DNA from: Pomphorhynchus laevis
Taxonomy: Eukaryota; Acanthocephala; Palaeacanthocephala; Echinorhynchida; Pomphorhynchidae
Assembly (NCBI GenBank): GCA_012934845.2
Contig: WNNJ02002176.1
Coordinates: 124,001-188,000 of the forward strand
DNA length: 64,000 bases
Reading direction: 5' to 3'
A program made the position numbers and the translations under genes. Below the pieces are notes generated by a model. The model had not been told where the DNA came from. It saw only the letters and a list, made by a program, of their open reading frames with translations, and ran no database searches. Shown here in pieces: positions 10,065 to 20,849 of this stretch (positions are counted from its first letter, which is position 1; the number at the start of each line of letters is the position of its first letter).

Positions 10065-12040
10065 TCATGTGTCGAGAAGGTGTGAACGGAGGAGGTGTTT
10101 GAATGTGATAAAGGAGGGAACGCGGCGGACGTCGAGAGGGAGTTGATTCCAGGCGAGTGAGGCGGCGACGAGGAAGGATCGGAGACCATAGTTGTTGGAG
10201 TAATTGGGAACGTGGAGTAAGAGGGTATGACGGGAACGCAGCGATAGCGAGGTGGGGCGTGTGCCGTCTAAGAATGGACGGTTGATGAGCGATGGGAAGC
10301 CCACAGCGATGAGACGAAAAGTTACGAGAAGAAGGCGGAGTTTGATGCGGATGTGGATGGGGGCCAGGAGAGTTGGGCAAGATATGTGGATATGTGGTCG
10401 AAGCGACAGAGACGAAAGAGCACTCGAACGGCAGAGTTGATTATGCGTTGTAGTGGTAGGATGCTGGATTTTGGAGAATTTGCGAAAAGGCTAAGGCAGT
10501 AATCGATTTTAGGGAAAAGAAGCGATGAAAGAAGAGACATACAAGAACGGAAGTCGATAAGGGAGCAGATACGCCGGATGTCACGGAGAATTAAGTTAGA
10601 CGAGCGGATCCAAAGGGTCTAAGGGAAATGTGATCATCGAAATGGAAGCCTAAGAAAGTGAGATTGTGGATTATGGGGATGATCGATGAGGCAAAAGATA
10701 CAGTGGGAGGAGATATGTTTGGTTTACATGGGAGGATCCACATTATTTTAGACTTATCGGGGTTTAGAACGAGATGGAGATTGTAGAGACGTCCGTAGAT
10801 AGAAGAAAGACAGTTGGAGGCAGAATTGCTGATATCGTGAATGCGATGTGCTGGTGCATGAGCATAGATGAGGATGTCATCGGCGTATTGCATGACGTTA
10901 AAAGAAAAAGGTTTGATAAACGGAGAGAGATCGCCAAGCAGAAGAGAGAAAAGCAGGGGACCTAGGACTGAACCTTGTGGGACCCCACAAAAGATAAAGA
11001 TTGGAGGAGAGGATGATGAATTAGAACAGACGCAAAAGGAACGGTCTGATAGATATGAGGCAAGCCATGCTACGGAGGAAGAAGAAAAGCCATAATCATA
11101 ACGAAGGCGATAAAGGAGGACGGAGTGGTCGACAATGTCGAAGGCAGAGTAGAGGTCGAGGGAGATGAGAACACTATATAGAGCCTTGTCTCGAGAAATT
11201 AGTAAGTCGTTATAAACTTTTATGCAGGCGATTTCTGTGGAATGATTAGAGCGGCAAGCGGATTGGAAAGCAGGGTACAAACTGGATGACGAGAGATAAG
11301 CGTCGATCTGTATTAAAATAAGGCGTTCTAAGAGCTTAGAAAGAGTAGGGAGTAGTGAAATGGGGCGATAGCTAGAAGAAAGGGAAGGGTCGAGCGATTG
11401 TTTCTTAAGGAGGGGACGAACGATTGCGGATTTACAGTGTGAAGGGAATATACGACTGCGGATGGACGAGTTAGACAAGGTTGTGAGAAAAGGGGATATC
11501 GATGAACATATGGATTTAAGTATGTGAGTAGGCAGGGGATCGGCAGGTGAGGTTTTGCTGGGCAAGGACATGAGAACAGATGAGACTTCGGAAGGTGAGA
11601 ATAGGGAGAAGATGAAAGAGTTCCGGGAGAATGATGCTAGGCGGGATCGAGTGGGATAGAATGGAGACCGGGCTGTGAGAGAGCAACGTGGATACTTTGC
11701 TCTGGAGAAATGACGAATAATTATGGGGATTGATGTTGCACGGCGGAGAGGAGCGAGCAAGGATTGAGTTAAAAGTATTCCATAGAGTCTTAGTGTTGAA
11801 TGAAGTGATGATTTTATGCTGCCAAAAGGAGTTGCATTTGGTACGTAGTAGGTGGAGATGAGACCGCCGATGAGCAAGATAGGTATCACGGAAAGACGGA
11901 GTGATCGAGCGGAAATCACGTCTGAGAGAGCGGTGATATACTCGAAAAGCATGACGGAGTCGACGCTTTGAGAGTAGGCACTGGATGTCAAACCATGGGG
12001 CACGGTGCAAGCGACGGTGTGGGTGAGGCTTGAATGGCAA
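10065..12040 (-). pseudogene. Linker, RT and C terminus of LINE A2
   Basis: Segments: linker 12040-11516 (APWFDIQCLLSKRRLRHAFR), RT about 11640-10591 (SYRPISLLPTLSKLLERL, SLDLYSAFDIVDHS, GVPQGSVLGPLLF, QYADDILIYAHAP, KSKIMWILP, LGFHFDDH), then thumb and C terminus 10540-10065 (SSLLFPKIDYCLSLFANSPK, AASLAWNQLPLDVRR). RT motifs A, B and C keep their catalytic Asp residues. Frameshifts separate the segments. A 470-codon open frame (12003-10591) is part linker shadow and part true RT. Confidence 0.8.
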
Positions 12041-12108
12041 GAGAATATCGAGAATGGATTTGAGTTCAGAGTCGAAAAGAAAGGCGAGATCGTGAGGAGA
12101 GGAATATG

Positions 12109-12750
12109 TTATTGTTGGATAGGATAGAGACGATTTGAGTAAGGCAGAGCGGAGAAGGGAGAGGTCAAGATTTCTCCAAGAGCGACGTAGTATTGTAGGT
12201 GTGTGAGGAGGGGTGTGGTTGTGAGCGAGATCAAGGGTGACGAGAAAGTGATCGGATAGACCAGGATCGAAAATGGACAGTGAGGTGTAGGCAGCAAAAT
12301 GATCGGGGACAGCGATGATGTCAAGTGCCCCACCAAGGATATGTGTGGGGGCAGTGTAGATGGGTTTGTAGTTAAGTTGGATAGAATGTTAATGAACTGG
12401 ATTGACTCGGTGTAAGATGGGCGGTCGAGGCGGATGTTGAAGTCGCTAAGAACGATTGAATTGATTGAGGACAAAGAACAGTGGGACAGAAGGTCAGCGA
12501 GTTCGGTAAAAAATAAGGATGTAGGAGCTGATGAACCAGGAGGGTATACAATGGCGAAATCTAGGGTGATCGGGTTAGAAGAACGGCAAGAGATTAGTTT
12601 AAAAGAGCAAGGACTGAAAGGGGAAGTGATTTTGCGAAGAGACGCGGGGTGACGGGCGAATGCGACAATGCCGCCATGATTAGAGAATTTAGAAGGGGAT
12701 TTGCTAAGGGGGCGAGCGGATTCGACTAGTGAGCAACCGGCAGTGGTGAA
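12109..12750 (-). pseudogene. APE endonuclease part of LINE A2
   Basis: Reads GCSLVESARP, NHGGIVAFARHP, FAIVYPPGSSAP and VLSDFNIRLDRPS (DFN motif, with Ser for Gly), matching residues 72-180 of the A1 ORF2. The first catalytic Asn and Glu segments are missing through 5' truncation, and the frame breaks after DFN. Not functional. Confidence 0.75.
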
Positions 12751-12785
12751 TCTAATCTCTTTGTAAGAAATTTTCGAGTTGTACG

Positions 12786-13580
12786 GTGGCAACCGACAGT
12801 GCGGTGGCAACCTTTGCTACAAACATAGATTGTTGCCCAGATGGGTTTCGCCCAGGTGATCTTGCTAACTTTAGTGATATTCATTCTATCTCTAAGATTT
12901 CCTTTGATAGCAACATACATTTTGGTTACTCAAATGTCCGCAGTCTTTTGGCGCAATATACTGAGCTAAAATATGTTGTCTTGAAAAATGACTATGGTGT
13001 CTTCTGCATTTGTGAATCTTGGTTGCATCTTAATATATCTGACGACGTTGTTCAAATTTCCAACTACTATTTGCTACGTTCGGATCGTCAATCTGGTAAA
13101 CGATGAGGTGGTGTAGCCGCGTACATTCACTGTAGCATCGGTGTGTCTGACATATTCACTTTTTCGGATTCCATTAACTCTTCATTTGAAGGACTTTCGT
13201 TCTGCATTGTTCGAGGTAGGGTCAAAATTTATGTATGTATATTGTTTCGTTCCCCTTTAGCCTCTTGGATTTGAACTTACCGAGGCCATATCTATGTTGT
13301 CTATGCTCCTCTACTCGATTTTTACTGGTCGGTGACTTTTACTTTCCCAACATTGATTGGGAAGGTCAGAGTTTGCTGTCATGCCTTAGACTTTAAAAGG
13401 AACTCAGTAGTTTCTTTATCTTCGACTTGATGTTGGTCCAACATGTTTGTCATCCTACGTACATCCGATCTCAGTCAATTCTTGACTTAGTTTTTACAAA
13501 AGTTATTTGTGATATTTCCAACATTTATCATCATCCACCAGTAGGCAACAGTGATCACTGTTTACTGTCATGGTAGGTAC
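12786..13580 (+). pseudogene. APE endonuclease of LINE B2
   Basis: Motifs in order: YSNVRSLLAQYTEL (Asn), FCICESWLHLNISDD (Glu), YYLLRSDRQSGKR followed by a stop where GGGV is expected, LLVGDFYFPNIDWEG (near 13325; GDF retained), SILDLVFTKV and GNSDHCLL (near 13545). At least three frame breaks. The order and spacing match the endonuclease of B1. Confidence 0.75.
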
Positions 13581-14211
13581 CTTGCCACGACAAAATGCCT
13601 TCTCCTTTCACTCAGATCATAAAAGGAAATTAAGCTAAAGCTGACATTAAGCAACTTCAAATAGCATTTTCTACTGAAATCAACACGTATAATTCTTGTT
13701 TCAGAAAGTTATGAACACTTGTCGGCTCGATTATTGCGTACGTCCAGCGGTTTCGCTCCATTGAAGCGCCCTAAATCGGGTATCTCGCGCCCTCCTTGGT
13801 TGGACTATCAGATTCGTTCAGCCCTGAAAATTCAAAACACATTATAGCATTGGTCTAGAACAGATCCGTCCATTCGTAGTGAGTACACTGCTTCTCGGAA
13901 TCTTTGTAACAGGCTAAAATTAAAAAAGACAATCATTCGAGAACAACATTGTAATGTGTATTTATCACAATCCGAAGAGATTCTGGTAATACATTCGTAG
14001 TTCACGAAACGTTCAAACGGGAATTAACTCCATTTACTCGTCGGATGGAGTTCTGACAGGGGAACCTAAGATTGCTAATCATCTAGCAAAGATCTTCGTC
14101 GTTCCATGTAACTCTACTGTAGACTTTAAACAGTTCGTCTGGCAGCCGGTTCTTGTTCCTATCCGCGACTGCGCGATAGAGATTGAAGTAGATGTTATTT
14201 ACAGTGAATTA

Positions 14212-15732
14212 TTGGCTCTGAGGCAATTTGGCTCACCGGGCCCTGATGACATTCCTCCTTTTCTGGTTCGTGCTTTAGCTTGTTCTCTCTGTCAGCATCT
14301 AACTTCTGTTTTTCGACACAGCCTCAAACATTGCTGGATTCCTGATATTTGGAAGCGTGTCATTGTAGTCTCGATACCCAAAAAGCATCCACCTGTTAGT
14401 TCGTCAGACTTTCGCCATATTAGTCTTACTTGCGTGCTTTCCAAAATTCTCGAAAAACTAGTCTCGAAGCATATACGACTTCATCTCAAGAAAAACAGTA
14501 TTCTCTCGGACTCACAACACGGATTTATACCGGGTCGTTCTTGTTTAATCAATTTAATAACGCCTCGTGAAAGATGGACGGACGCCTTGAGTTCTGGATA
14601 TGTTATTGACGCTGTCTTTTTGGACTTTTCTAAGGCCTTTGACCGTGTCCCTCATGACGGTATCATCTCATTGCTTGTTCACTATAGTTTCCATTTTCAA
14701 ACCATTAAGTGGATTACGAATTTCTTATCTTTGCGTTCCTTCCAAGTAAGAGTTGGTGGCGTTCTTTCAAAGAGCTCTAGGGTGCTTTACGGTGTACCTC
14801 AAGGATCTGTTATTGGCCCTCTTCTTTTTGTCGTATTTCTTAATGACCTGCTCCTGCGTTTAAATAACCCTGTTTTAGCATATGCTGATGATTTAAAAAT
14901 CTGGACTGTTGTTCGTACGCCTACCGATTGTCAGTCACTTCGGGACGATCTGGTCTGCCTTACTGAATGGTGTGAATCCATTGGGCTCGTGTAAAACATC
15001 GATAAATGTGTTTTGATGAGAATAGGGAAGACTACTTCGTCGTTCCAGTATCGCATTGGTAGTGCGTTATTAAATGAAGTTGAACACCATAAAGACTTAG
15101 GTGTAATAATTCATCGCTCTCTTAAGACACGATTGAATAGTGAGCACGTAAGGATAAAATCAACTAGGGCATTGTACTACATCAAAAATACATTTCTCAG
15201 ACTGTCACCTTCAATGCTTGGTATCTTATTTTCTTCACTAGTCTGCCCTCATCTGGAGTACTCCATCCTCGCATGCTTTCCTACCATTAAGCGAGAATTG
15301 CTCGACTATGAGTCGGTACTGAATAGAGGTTCAAGGATATGCTTTAGGGCTGGAACGTCTTACCGCATGCGGCCGCGTGCGCTAGGGATAAGCTCGATTC
15401 GTGGCAGATTTGCCCTACTAGACTTTTCCTACCTTTGGGCGATTGTAAACAAACGTGATGGCTTCCCCGCTAATATCCTTAGATTGAGATGTAGGACATT
15501 ATGCGGTCACTTGAAATCGCTGAATAAGATGCACCATTCTCAATTGCCTGCCAACTTTCGACTGTCACATCGCGCGCTCAACTTGTGGAATGTGTTGCCT
15601 GAGGAAGTCGTCGCTGCTTCTTCGATGAAGCACTTCAAGCGACTTTGCCTAGCATGGATGGAGATCAATACTCGCACTTTAACGGATATCTTGAATCCTG
15701 CTGATCTTGATGTTGACAATTTACTGAATTAA
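14212..15732 (+). pseudogene. Reverse transcriptase and C terminus of LINE B2
   Basis: One reading frame interrupted by a single TAA at 14992-14994. Motifs: GSPGPDDIPPFLVR, IWKRVIVVSIPKK, FRHISLTCVLSKILEKLV, QHGFIPGRSCLINL, DAVFLDFSKAFDRVPHD (motif A), YGVPQGSVIGPLLFVVFLND (motif B), LAYADDLKIW (motif C), then after the stop NIDKCVLM, HHKDLGVIIH, SLVCPHLEYS and RLSHRALNLWNVLPEE. All three catalytic Asp residues are kept. The reading starts upstream of the first Met, in the decayed linker. Confidence 0.85.
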
Positions 15733-15860
15733 CTTGTCATTTTTTATCAGGCAAAACAGCTTCTCAGCTAACGCCTTGTATTTAATAATAATATTGTCCT
15801 GGTACATTTAATGTGCTCGTATTGCAATATCAGGAATGTATTCACTTTTAGAGCATATCA

Positions 15861-16169
15861 AACGTCTTAAATAATTACATGATGATCTGATATACAAAAA
15901 TCACATGACTTATAAGTCATGTATAAGTCGCATGACTTATATTTTGAACTTATACGTTCTAAAACTATTCCATTTTCAACACATAATCCAGCATATATGA
16001 TCTGAGCGTCAAAATTGGTCAAAGTTAAGATAGTATTCCACTCAGCATTATATAAGTATGACATTGTATGACCCCATCAATAATATGTCAGTGTAACCTA
16101 ATATATTTTCGTAAACTATAATCAGATATCTAGTAATATTTTCCACTTTGTAGTATGCTGATATGCAAG
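15861..16169. other. Spacer with a short perfect palindrome
   Basis: No gene. A perfect 20-bp palindrome lies at 15903-15922 (ACATGACTTA/TAAGTCATGT), followed by a further partial copy of ATGACTTAT. It may be a chance fold or the end of a small element. Confidence 0.5.
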
Positions 16170-16177
16170 CATGGTGA

Positions 16178-16830
16178 TTGTGCGCAGCTATTTTATCTTG
16201 GTTTAATTGTGATGTATCTGATGATGAGGTATCTATCCCGGACTATTCTTTGTTCTGTTTTGATCGGATAAGGTGTAGGGGTAGTGATGTTGCTCTTTTT
16301 GTGGGAAACGATATTAAGGTGCATGTTTTGAGTAGGTCGCCTGTTAAAAGTGTTGAGAGTTTTGTGGCGTCAGGTGAAGTTCTCTAACATATCACCCATC
16401 ATATTGGGTGCTGTGCATCGTGCTTCTAGGGCAATCTTAAAATCACTAATTGAAGAAATTAAGTTGTATACGGGAGGTAATTACGACACCTTGATCATCT
16501 GGGATCTAAATATGCCGGATAATCAGTGGAGTACGAAAACGATACTTTATACTTGTGATGGAAAATTTTACAACCTTATAAAGTATTTCACTTATTGTGG
16601 TCTTGTTCAATATGCTAATGCCCATACTCGTTTTTTCGTGAGTAGTTCTTCATTTATCGATCTTTGTTTATCGAAGAACATGAAGGTAATAAGCAGTATT
16701 CAGTATGATGCTCCGGTTGGTTTGAATGATCATTGTCTATTTACAGTTCGAATAAGTACACAAACAAGGGTACTTAATCGTACTTGTGACAAAATTCAGA
16801 TTAATGTCTTCAGAGCAAACTATTATGTTA
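16178..16830 (+). pseudogene. APE endonuclease of LINE B3
   Basis: Two overlapping frame pieces show ILSWFNCDVSDDEVSIPDYS, FCFDRIRCRGSDVALFVGND, LIIWDLNMPD (equivalent of GDFN; catalytic Asp position altered to DLN), SSFIDLCLSKNMKV and APVGLNDHCLFTV (NDH for SDH). Breaks near 16387 and beyond 16800. Degenerate. Confidence 0.7.
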
Positions 16831-17503
16831 TTATATACATGCTTGCGAGGGTATGCTGACTCGATCTAGCTATTGTCGGAGTTGACGTGGCATGGAATTA
16901 CTTTCGCGTGACTCTCTATTCTCTTCTTGTTTAATTTTCACCTCTAAGATCTAAGACCCGTCGAAAAAGCGCTTTTTGATGAGCTGGCTACAGCGATGAA
17001 GGCTCATGACTCCACTTTCAAATGGTTTAAGGCTGGAGTTTGTGAATGCGGTGTTTATAAGTGACCTTGAAATTTCTTTAATTCATTAGAAAGACATGAG
17101 CGCTATGTGTTTGAGAATGATCTAGCTAACAGTTGTTAGCACGATTCCAAAGCTTTCTTTCAATATGTCCATCGCGGTAAAGACGCTAATAATTCAATAG
17201 GTTGATATTTGTATAGCGTTATTGATAAGGACCTTACTGAATTTTTCTCAACTCATTTTTATATGGAGAGCCTACAAGCGAGTATTCTGAACCTCTAGTA
17301 TATTTATATGATAACAGGTGCTTGTGATGCATTCTTGGGTTTTGACATAGCTAATTTGATAACTCCTGCCAATGTTTTAGCTGAGCTACATCGCCTAAAA
17401 GAGACAAGCTTCAAATGTACTGATTTGTTACATTCAGTGTATCTTCGAAGATTAGCAAGTTCAATATCTACTCATCTTTGTGCCATATTCCAGCAATATA
17501 TTA

Positions 17504-18063
17504 TTGATCTTTTATACCCACTCTGAATATAATATTGCTATTTAAAATGTTTTTGGCCAAACGCCGTTTGTTGGCAAACATTATTTAATAAAACATTAAA
17601 AATATAATAGCAATTTTTCACATTCTATACATTAAAAATTTGGCGCTTTTATTTTGCATACTGTTTTTAACTTGAATATATGAAGCATAATATTCTCACA
17701 AATTAGTTTATTACACGTTAGTATTATTCATCACTATCTTTATCTCGATATTATTTAAAGCAATCAATTGCTTGTAACCGTCAAGTACGCTAATTAATGA
17801 AGTTATTTTTACGAGTATTATTTAATCAATCCGCTTAACTTTCGTCTAGAACAAGATAAGTCATATGCCTTTTTACTTACTATTAATTATAAATTCAGAT
17901 TGCCTAATTAAATTTGTTAATCAAATCATTAAATGTTTTTATGATATATCGGTTTTGACCTTGTTCAATTAGTAGTAATATTAAATTAATTAATGGAAAA
18001 GTATTTATTCCAATGATGCAGAAAACTGCAATACCCATTATTATTCAAGTAAAATTTACAAAA
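17504..18063. repeat. 560-bp repeat, copy 1 (near-identical to 34661-35220)
   Basis: AT-rich block identical to 34661-35220 apart from one C/T difference that I can see, with no length change. Near its left end an imperfect inverted repeat (ATTGCTATTTAAAATG… against …AATATAATAGCAAT) surrounds GGCCAAACGCCGTTTG, as in small fold-back elements. It has no coding content and sits inside the RT of LINE B3. The near-identity points to a very recent copying event. Confidence 0.85.
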
Positions 18064-18665
18064 CAATGTACTAGTTTCTAAGCAACATTGTTTTCGTAAA
18101 GGCTATTCGACTGTCACAAATCTACTTGCAGCCCATCTCGATTATTCAGCGAATAAAGCAGATTCCACTGATACCGACTTATTTTGATTTTCAAAAGCAT
18201 TCGATAGAATAGATCACGGATTGCTCCTAGAAAAACTAGCCAAAAGTTGTATTCCATTTATGCTTGTTAGATGAATACAATCATTTTTATGCAATCGCAG
18301 TTATTATGTACATGTAGATATTTTCGAATATTCTTCACGATCATGTAATATAGGAGTGCCCCAAGGTTCAGTATTGGGCCCTTTGCTATTCAGTGTATAA
18401 ATCGACGATCTCCTCGAATTCATCGAGTCTCCGATGCATTTGTACCCATATGATTTGAAAATATGGGGAACAGTTCATTCACCCAGTGATATAGCTATGC
18501 TGCAACGGGACATTGATGAAGTCGGAAAGTTGTATGTTCTAAATAAATTAGTCGTGAATATATCAAAATGCAAACATTTACGTGTTTTTGGTGGAGTTGC
18601 TCAATGTCAATCATTACATATTTATAATTATCAATGCAGCGATATAGAGCGCGTTAACAATCATA

Positions 18666-18849
18666 AGGACTTGAAAGTATGGATAAACAATGATTTGAGC
18701 ACTACTACATATAATGAACATGTGTGTGCTAATGCTTATAAGATGCTTGATATGACTAGGACTTGAAAGTATGAATAAACAATGATTTGAGCACTACCAC
18801 ATATAATGAACATGTGTGTGCTAATGCTTATAAGATGCTTGATTTAATT
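18666..18849 (+). repeat. 92-bp tandem duplication within LINE B3
   Basis: The block starting AGGACTTGAAAGTATG at 18666 is repeated from 18758 with a few differences (TACTACAT against TACCACAT). It duplicates the RT thumb region, including GAACATGTGTGTGCTAATGC. This is a local replication-slippage type event in an already dead element. Confidence 0.85.
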
Positions 18850-19119
18850 AGACACATTTTCGTAACACTTCACCCAATTGTCCTTCGCCTTCTAATGTTT
18901 GTCCATGTGTTAAGCCAACTTATGTATGCTGCTCCGTGTGTACCGCCCCCATAATTCAATTGAACATATTCGTTCATAGAGGGTACTTCATAAAGCTACC
19001 AGGCTAGCATCAATGTTGAAATTATTATCCTACCTTGAAAGACTAAAACTACTTTGGCTTGATACCGTCAGGTGGACCAGCCAATACATCGACATGTGTA
19101 TGGTTTGGCAAATTTTTTA

Positions 19120-19126
19120 TCAATCG
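19120..19126 (+). repeat. Target-site duplication of LINE A3, left copy
   Basis: TCAATCG, repeated at 19970-19976. Removing the element rejoins the B3 reading frame (…WQIFYQ/SNYPLRG…). Confidence 0.7.
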
Positions 19127-19969
19127 GCAATTCTGCCTCCAACTGTCTTTCTTCTATCTACGAACGTCTTTCCAAACTTCATCTCGTTCTAAACCCCGAC
19201 AAGTCTAAAATAATGTGGATCCTCCCCTGTAAACCAAACATATCTCCTCCCACTGTATCTTTTGCCTCATCGATCATCCCCATAATCCACAATCTCACTT
19301 TCTTAGGCTTCCATTTCGATGATCACATTTCCCTTAAACCCTTCGTCCGTGACAAGGTCCGCTCGTCTAACTTAATTCTCCGTGACATCCGCCGTATCCG
19401 CTCCCTTATCGACTTCCGTTCTTGTATGTCTCTTCTTTCATCGCTTCTTTTCCCTAAAATCGATTACTGCCTTAGCCTTTTTGCAAATTCTCCAAAATCC
19501 ATCATCCTACCACTACAACGCATAATCATCTCCACTGTTCGGGTGCTCTTTCGTCTCCGTCGCTTCGACCACATGTCCACATATCTTGCCCAACTCTCCT
19601 GGCCCACTATCCACATCTGCACCAAACTCCGTCTTCTTATCGTAACTTTTCGTCTCATCGCTGTCGGCTCCCCATCGTTCATCAACCTTCCTTTATTAGA
19701 CGACACTCGCCCCTCCTCGCTATCGCTGCGTTCCCGTCATACCCTCTTACTCCACGTTCCCAATTACTCCAACAACTATGGTCTCCGATCCTTCCTCGTC
19801 GCCGCCTCACTCGGCTGGAATCAACTCCATCTCGACGTCCGCCGCGCTCGTTCCTTTATCACATTCAAACGCCTCATCCGTTCATACCTTCTCGACACAT
19901 GATTTATATTTTTTTGTTGTCATGTAAGCGTGCGCTGGCACGCATTTGCCACGTTAAATAAATCTTTTT
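19127..19969 (+). mobile_element. LINE A3, 5'-truncated family A copy
   Basis: Only the last third of ORF2 plus the 3' UTR is present: NSASNCLSSIYERL, KSKIMWILPCKP, FLGFHFDDH, PKIDYCLSLFANSPK, AASLGWNQLHLDVRR, then stop, a hairpin (19928-19943) and the AATAAATCTTTTTT tail. The ORF from about 19120 to 19902 is unbroken. It is very similar to A2. Flanked by TCAATCG on both sides (19120-19126 and 19970-19976). Inserted in the same orientation into LINE B3. Confidence 0.9.
19928..19943 (+). other. 3' UTR stem-loop of LINE A3
   Basis: GCGTGC-GCTG-GCACGC, a perfect 6-bp stem. The fifth stem pair is G-C here and A-U in A1. Confidence 0.55.
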
Positions 19970-19976
19970 TCAATCG
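19970..19976 (+). repeat. Target-site duplication of LINE A3, right copy
   Basis: TCAATCG directly after the T-run at the A3 3' end; matches 19120-19126. Confidence 0.7.
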
Positions 19977-20225
19977 AATTATCCTCTTCGAGGATGTATT
20001 CATCTGCGCTCATCGGATGTGCTCCGAGGTCATGGTCTGACCTGCGAAGAGATAGGGTAAAAAATTATGAGCTCTTCAATTTGAATGTCGAATCGTCAGA
20101 TTATGGAATAAGCTTAAAGATACAACAGTTTATTTTAACAGCTTGACCGAATTTAAAAAGAATTTACCCATGGAAGAAGCAATGAGGAGTGCTACTTTTC
20201 CATATTTATGAATATATTTTAAATT

Positions 20226-20849
20226 ATTTTAGCTATGAACCAACCAGCCAAGATGCACACAAATTGTCACAAAAAATCAAACATACAAAACCACATGTAA
20301 AATATCACACTGCCTCTTTTTTGCAAACTTCGATTCGCGACATGCCTAAGCGGGCTCCAATAAACCTCCCTCTGCACCGTTGACTCGTTGGTATGAGATT
20401 CCGAAAGGACGATGGATTGCAATCGTGAAGCGCGGGTACGGTGTGAACGCATCCTTGCGAGAAGCACCCCCATGCGAGATCGAAGTTTTCGAATTTCATC
20501 AGCGTACAAAGTTTTTTTATTTTCGATACTTTTCAGCTGCTATCTTTTGGAATAGCGCTTTGCACTCTTTACCGTTTCCACTCTTTACCATTTTCATCTT
20601 AATATGAGATGATAACATGAATAAACTCTACATTGTAATAAAAGAAGCCCACTCGAGTTCTCCTATTCTCTCACGATATTTGCTTCTTTTTCGCGAAAAG
20701 TGAAATTCAAAGCAGGAACTTATGATCCATGAGATATTTGACTGAGCGTGGGAGTGAAATATTAATAAAAAGTAAAACCGACATTTTTGAAAATCAAAGA
20801 TTCTCATTGCCCCAAAAATTGAATGAAAAACAGCTGGACAATCAAAATT
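20226..20849. other. Spacer with a short GC-richer island
   Basis: Between LINE B3 and LINE C1. The part at about 20290-20510 is less AT-rich than its surroundings and is open in more than one frame on both strands (75-80 codons), but I recognise no domain in any frame. It could be the remains of an unclassified element or a short host exon. Confidence 0.4.

Larger units (their letters stand above)
9990..12770 (-). mobile_element. LINE A2, CR1/L2-like, 5'-truncated and frame-broken
   Basis: Minus-strand family A copy. Its 3' UTR ends in AATAAATCTTTTT at about 9990. The coding region is readable from the endonuclease (after the first catalytic residues) through the RT to the C terminus, but it is split over at least five frame segments. 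It has inserted tail-first into the plus-strand ORF1 piece A4. The 5' end lies at about 12750-12770, just before LINE B2. Clear target-site duplications were not found. It is older than A1. Confidence 0.85.
12786..15860 (+). mobile_element. LINE B2, CR1-like, near full-length ORF2 with decayed endonuclease
   Basis: Plus-strand copy with endonuclease (about 12880-13580, several breaks), linker (13600-14200, decayed) and RT to C terminus (14212-15732, one in-frame stop). ORF1 is not present; LINE A2 abuts the 5' side. The 3' UTR after the stop at 15732 is AT-rich with no clear tail. This is the best-preserved RT of family B in the window. Confidence 0.85.
17308..18960 (+). pseudogene. RT of LINE B3, interrupted
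   Basis: Before the inserted repeat: PANVLAELHRLKETSFKCTD, LASSISTHLCAIFQQ. After it: HCFRKGYSTVTNLLAAHLDY, FSKAFDRIDHGLLLEKLA (motif A), IGVPQGSVLGPLLFSV (motif B), YPYDLKIWGTVHS (motif C, with AYADD altered to YPYD), LVVNISKCKHLRV and NHKDLKVWINNDLS. Several stops and frameshifts. About 130-150 bp of coding sequence is missing where the 560-bp repeat sits. Confidence 0.75.
16170..20225 (+). mobile_element. LINE B3, CR1-like relic, interrupted by a repeat and by LINE A3
   Basis: Plus-strand family B copy with endonuclease (16178-16830), remnants of the linker (16900-17300), RT (17308-18960) and C terminus continuing after LINE A3 (19977-20225). The RT is further interrupted by the 560-bp repeat at 17504-18063 and by a 92-bp tandem duplication at 18666. 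Reading across the A3 insertion continues naturally (DMCMVWQIFYQ, then SNYPLRG… and VRLWNKLKDTTVYFNSLTEF). Confidence 0.8.

Noticed and set aside
9290-12770. A4 plus A2 as one LINE with a twin-priming 5' inversion
   Set aside because: In twin priming the inverted 5' part lies at the 5' side of the element. Here the ORF1 piece touches the 3' tail of A2, so insertion of A2 into an older copy fits better.
20267-20607. Overlapping frames on both strands at 20189-20607 as a possible host gene
   Set aside because: The less AT-rich composition opens several frames at once, and none shows a recognisable domain; kept only as an unassigned spacer.
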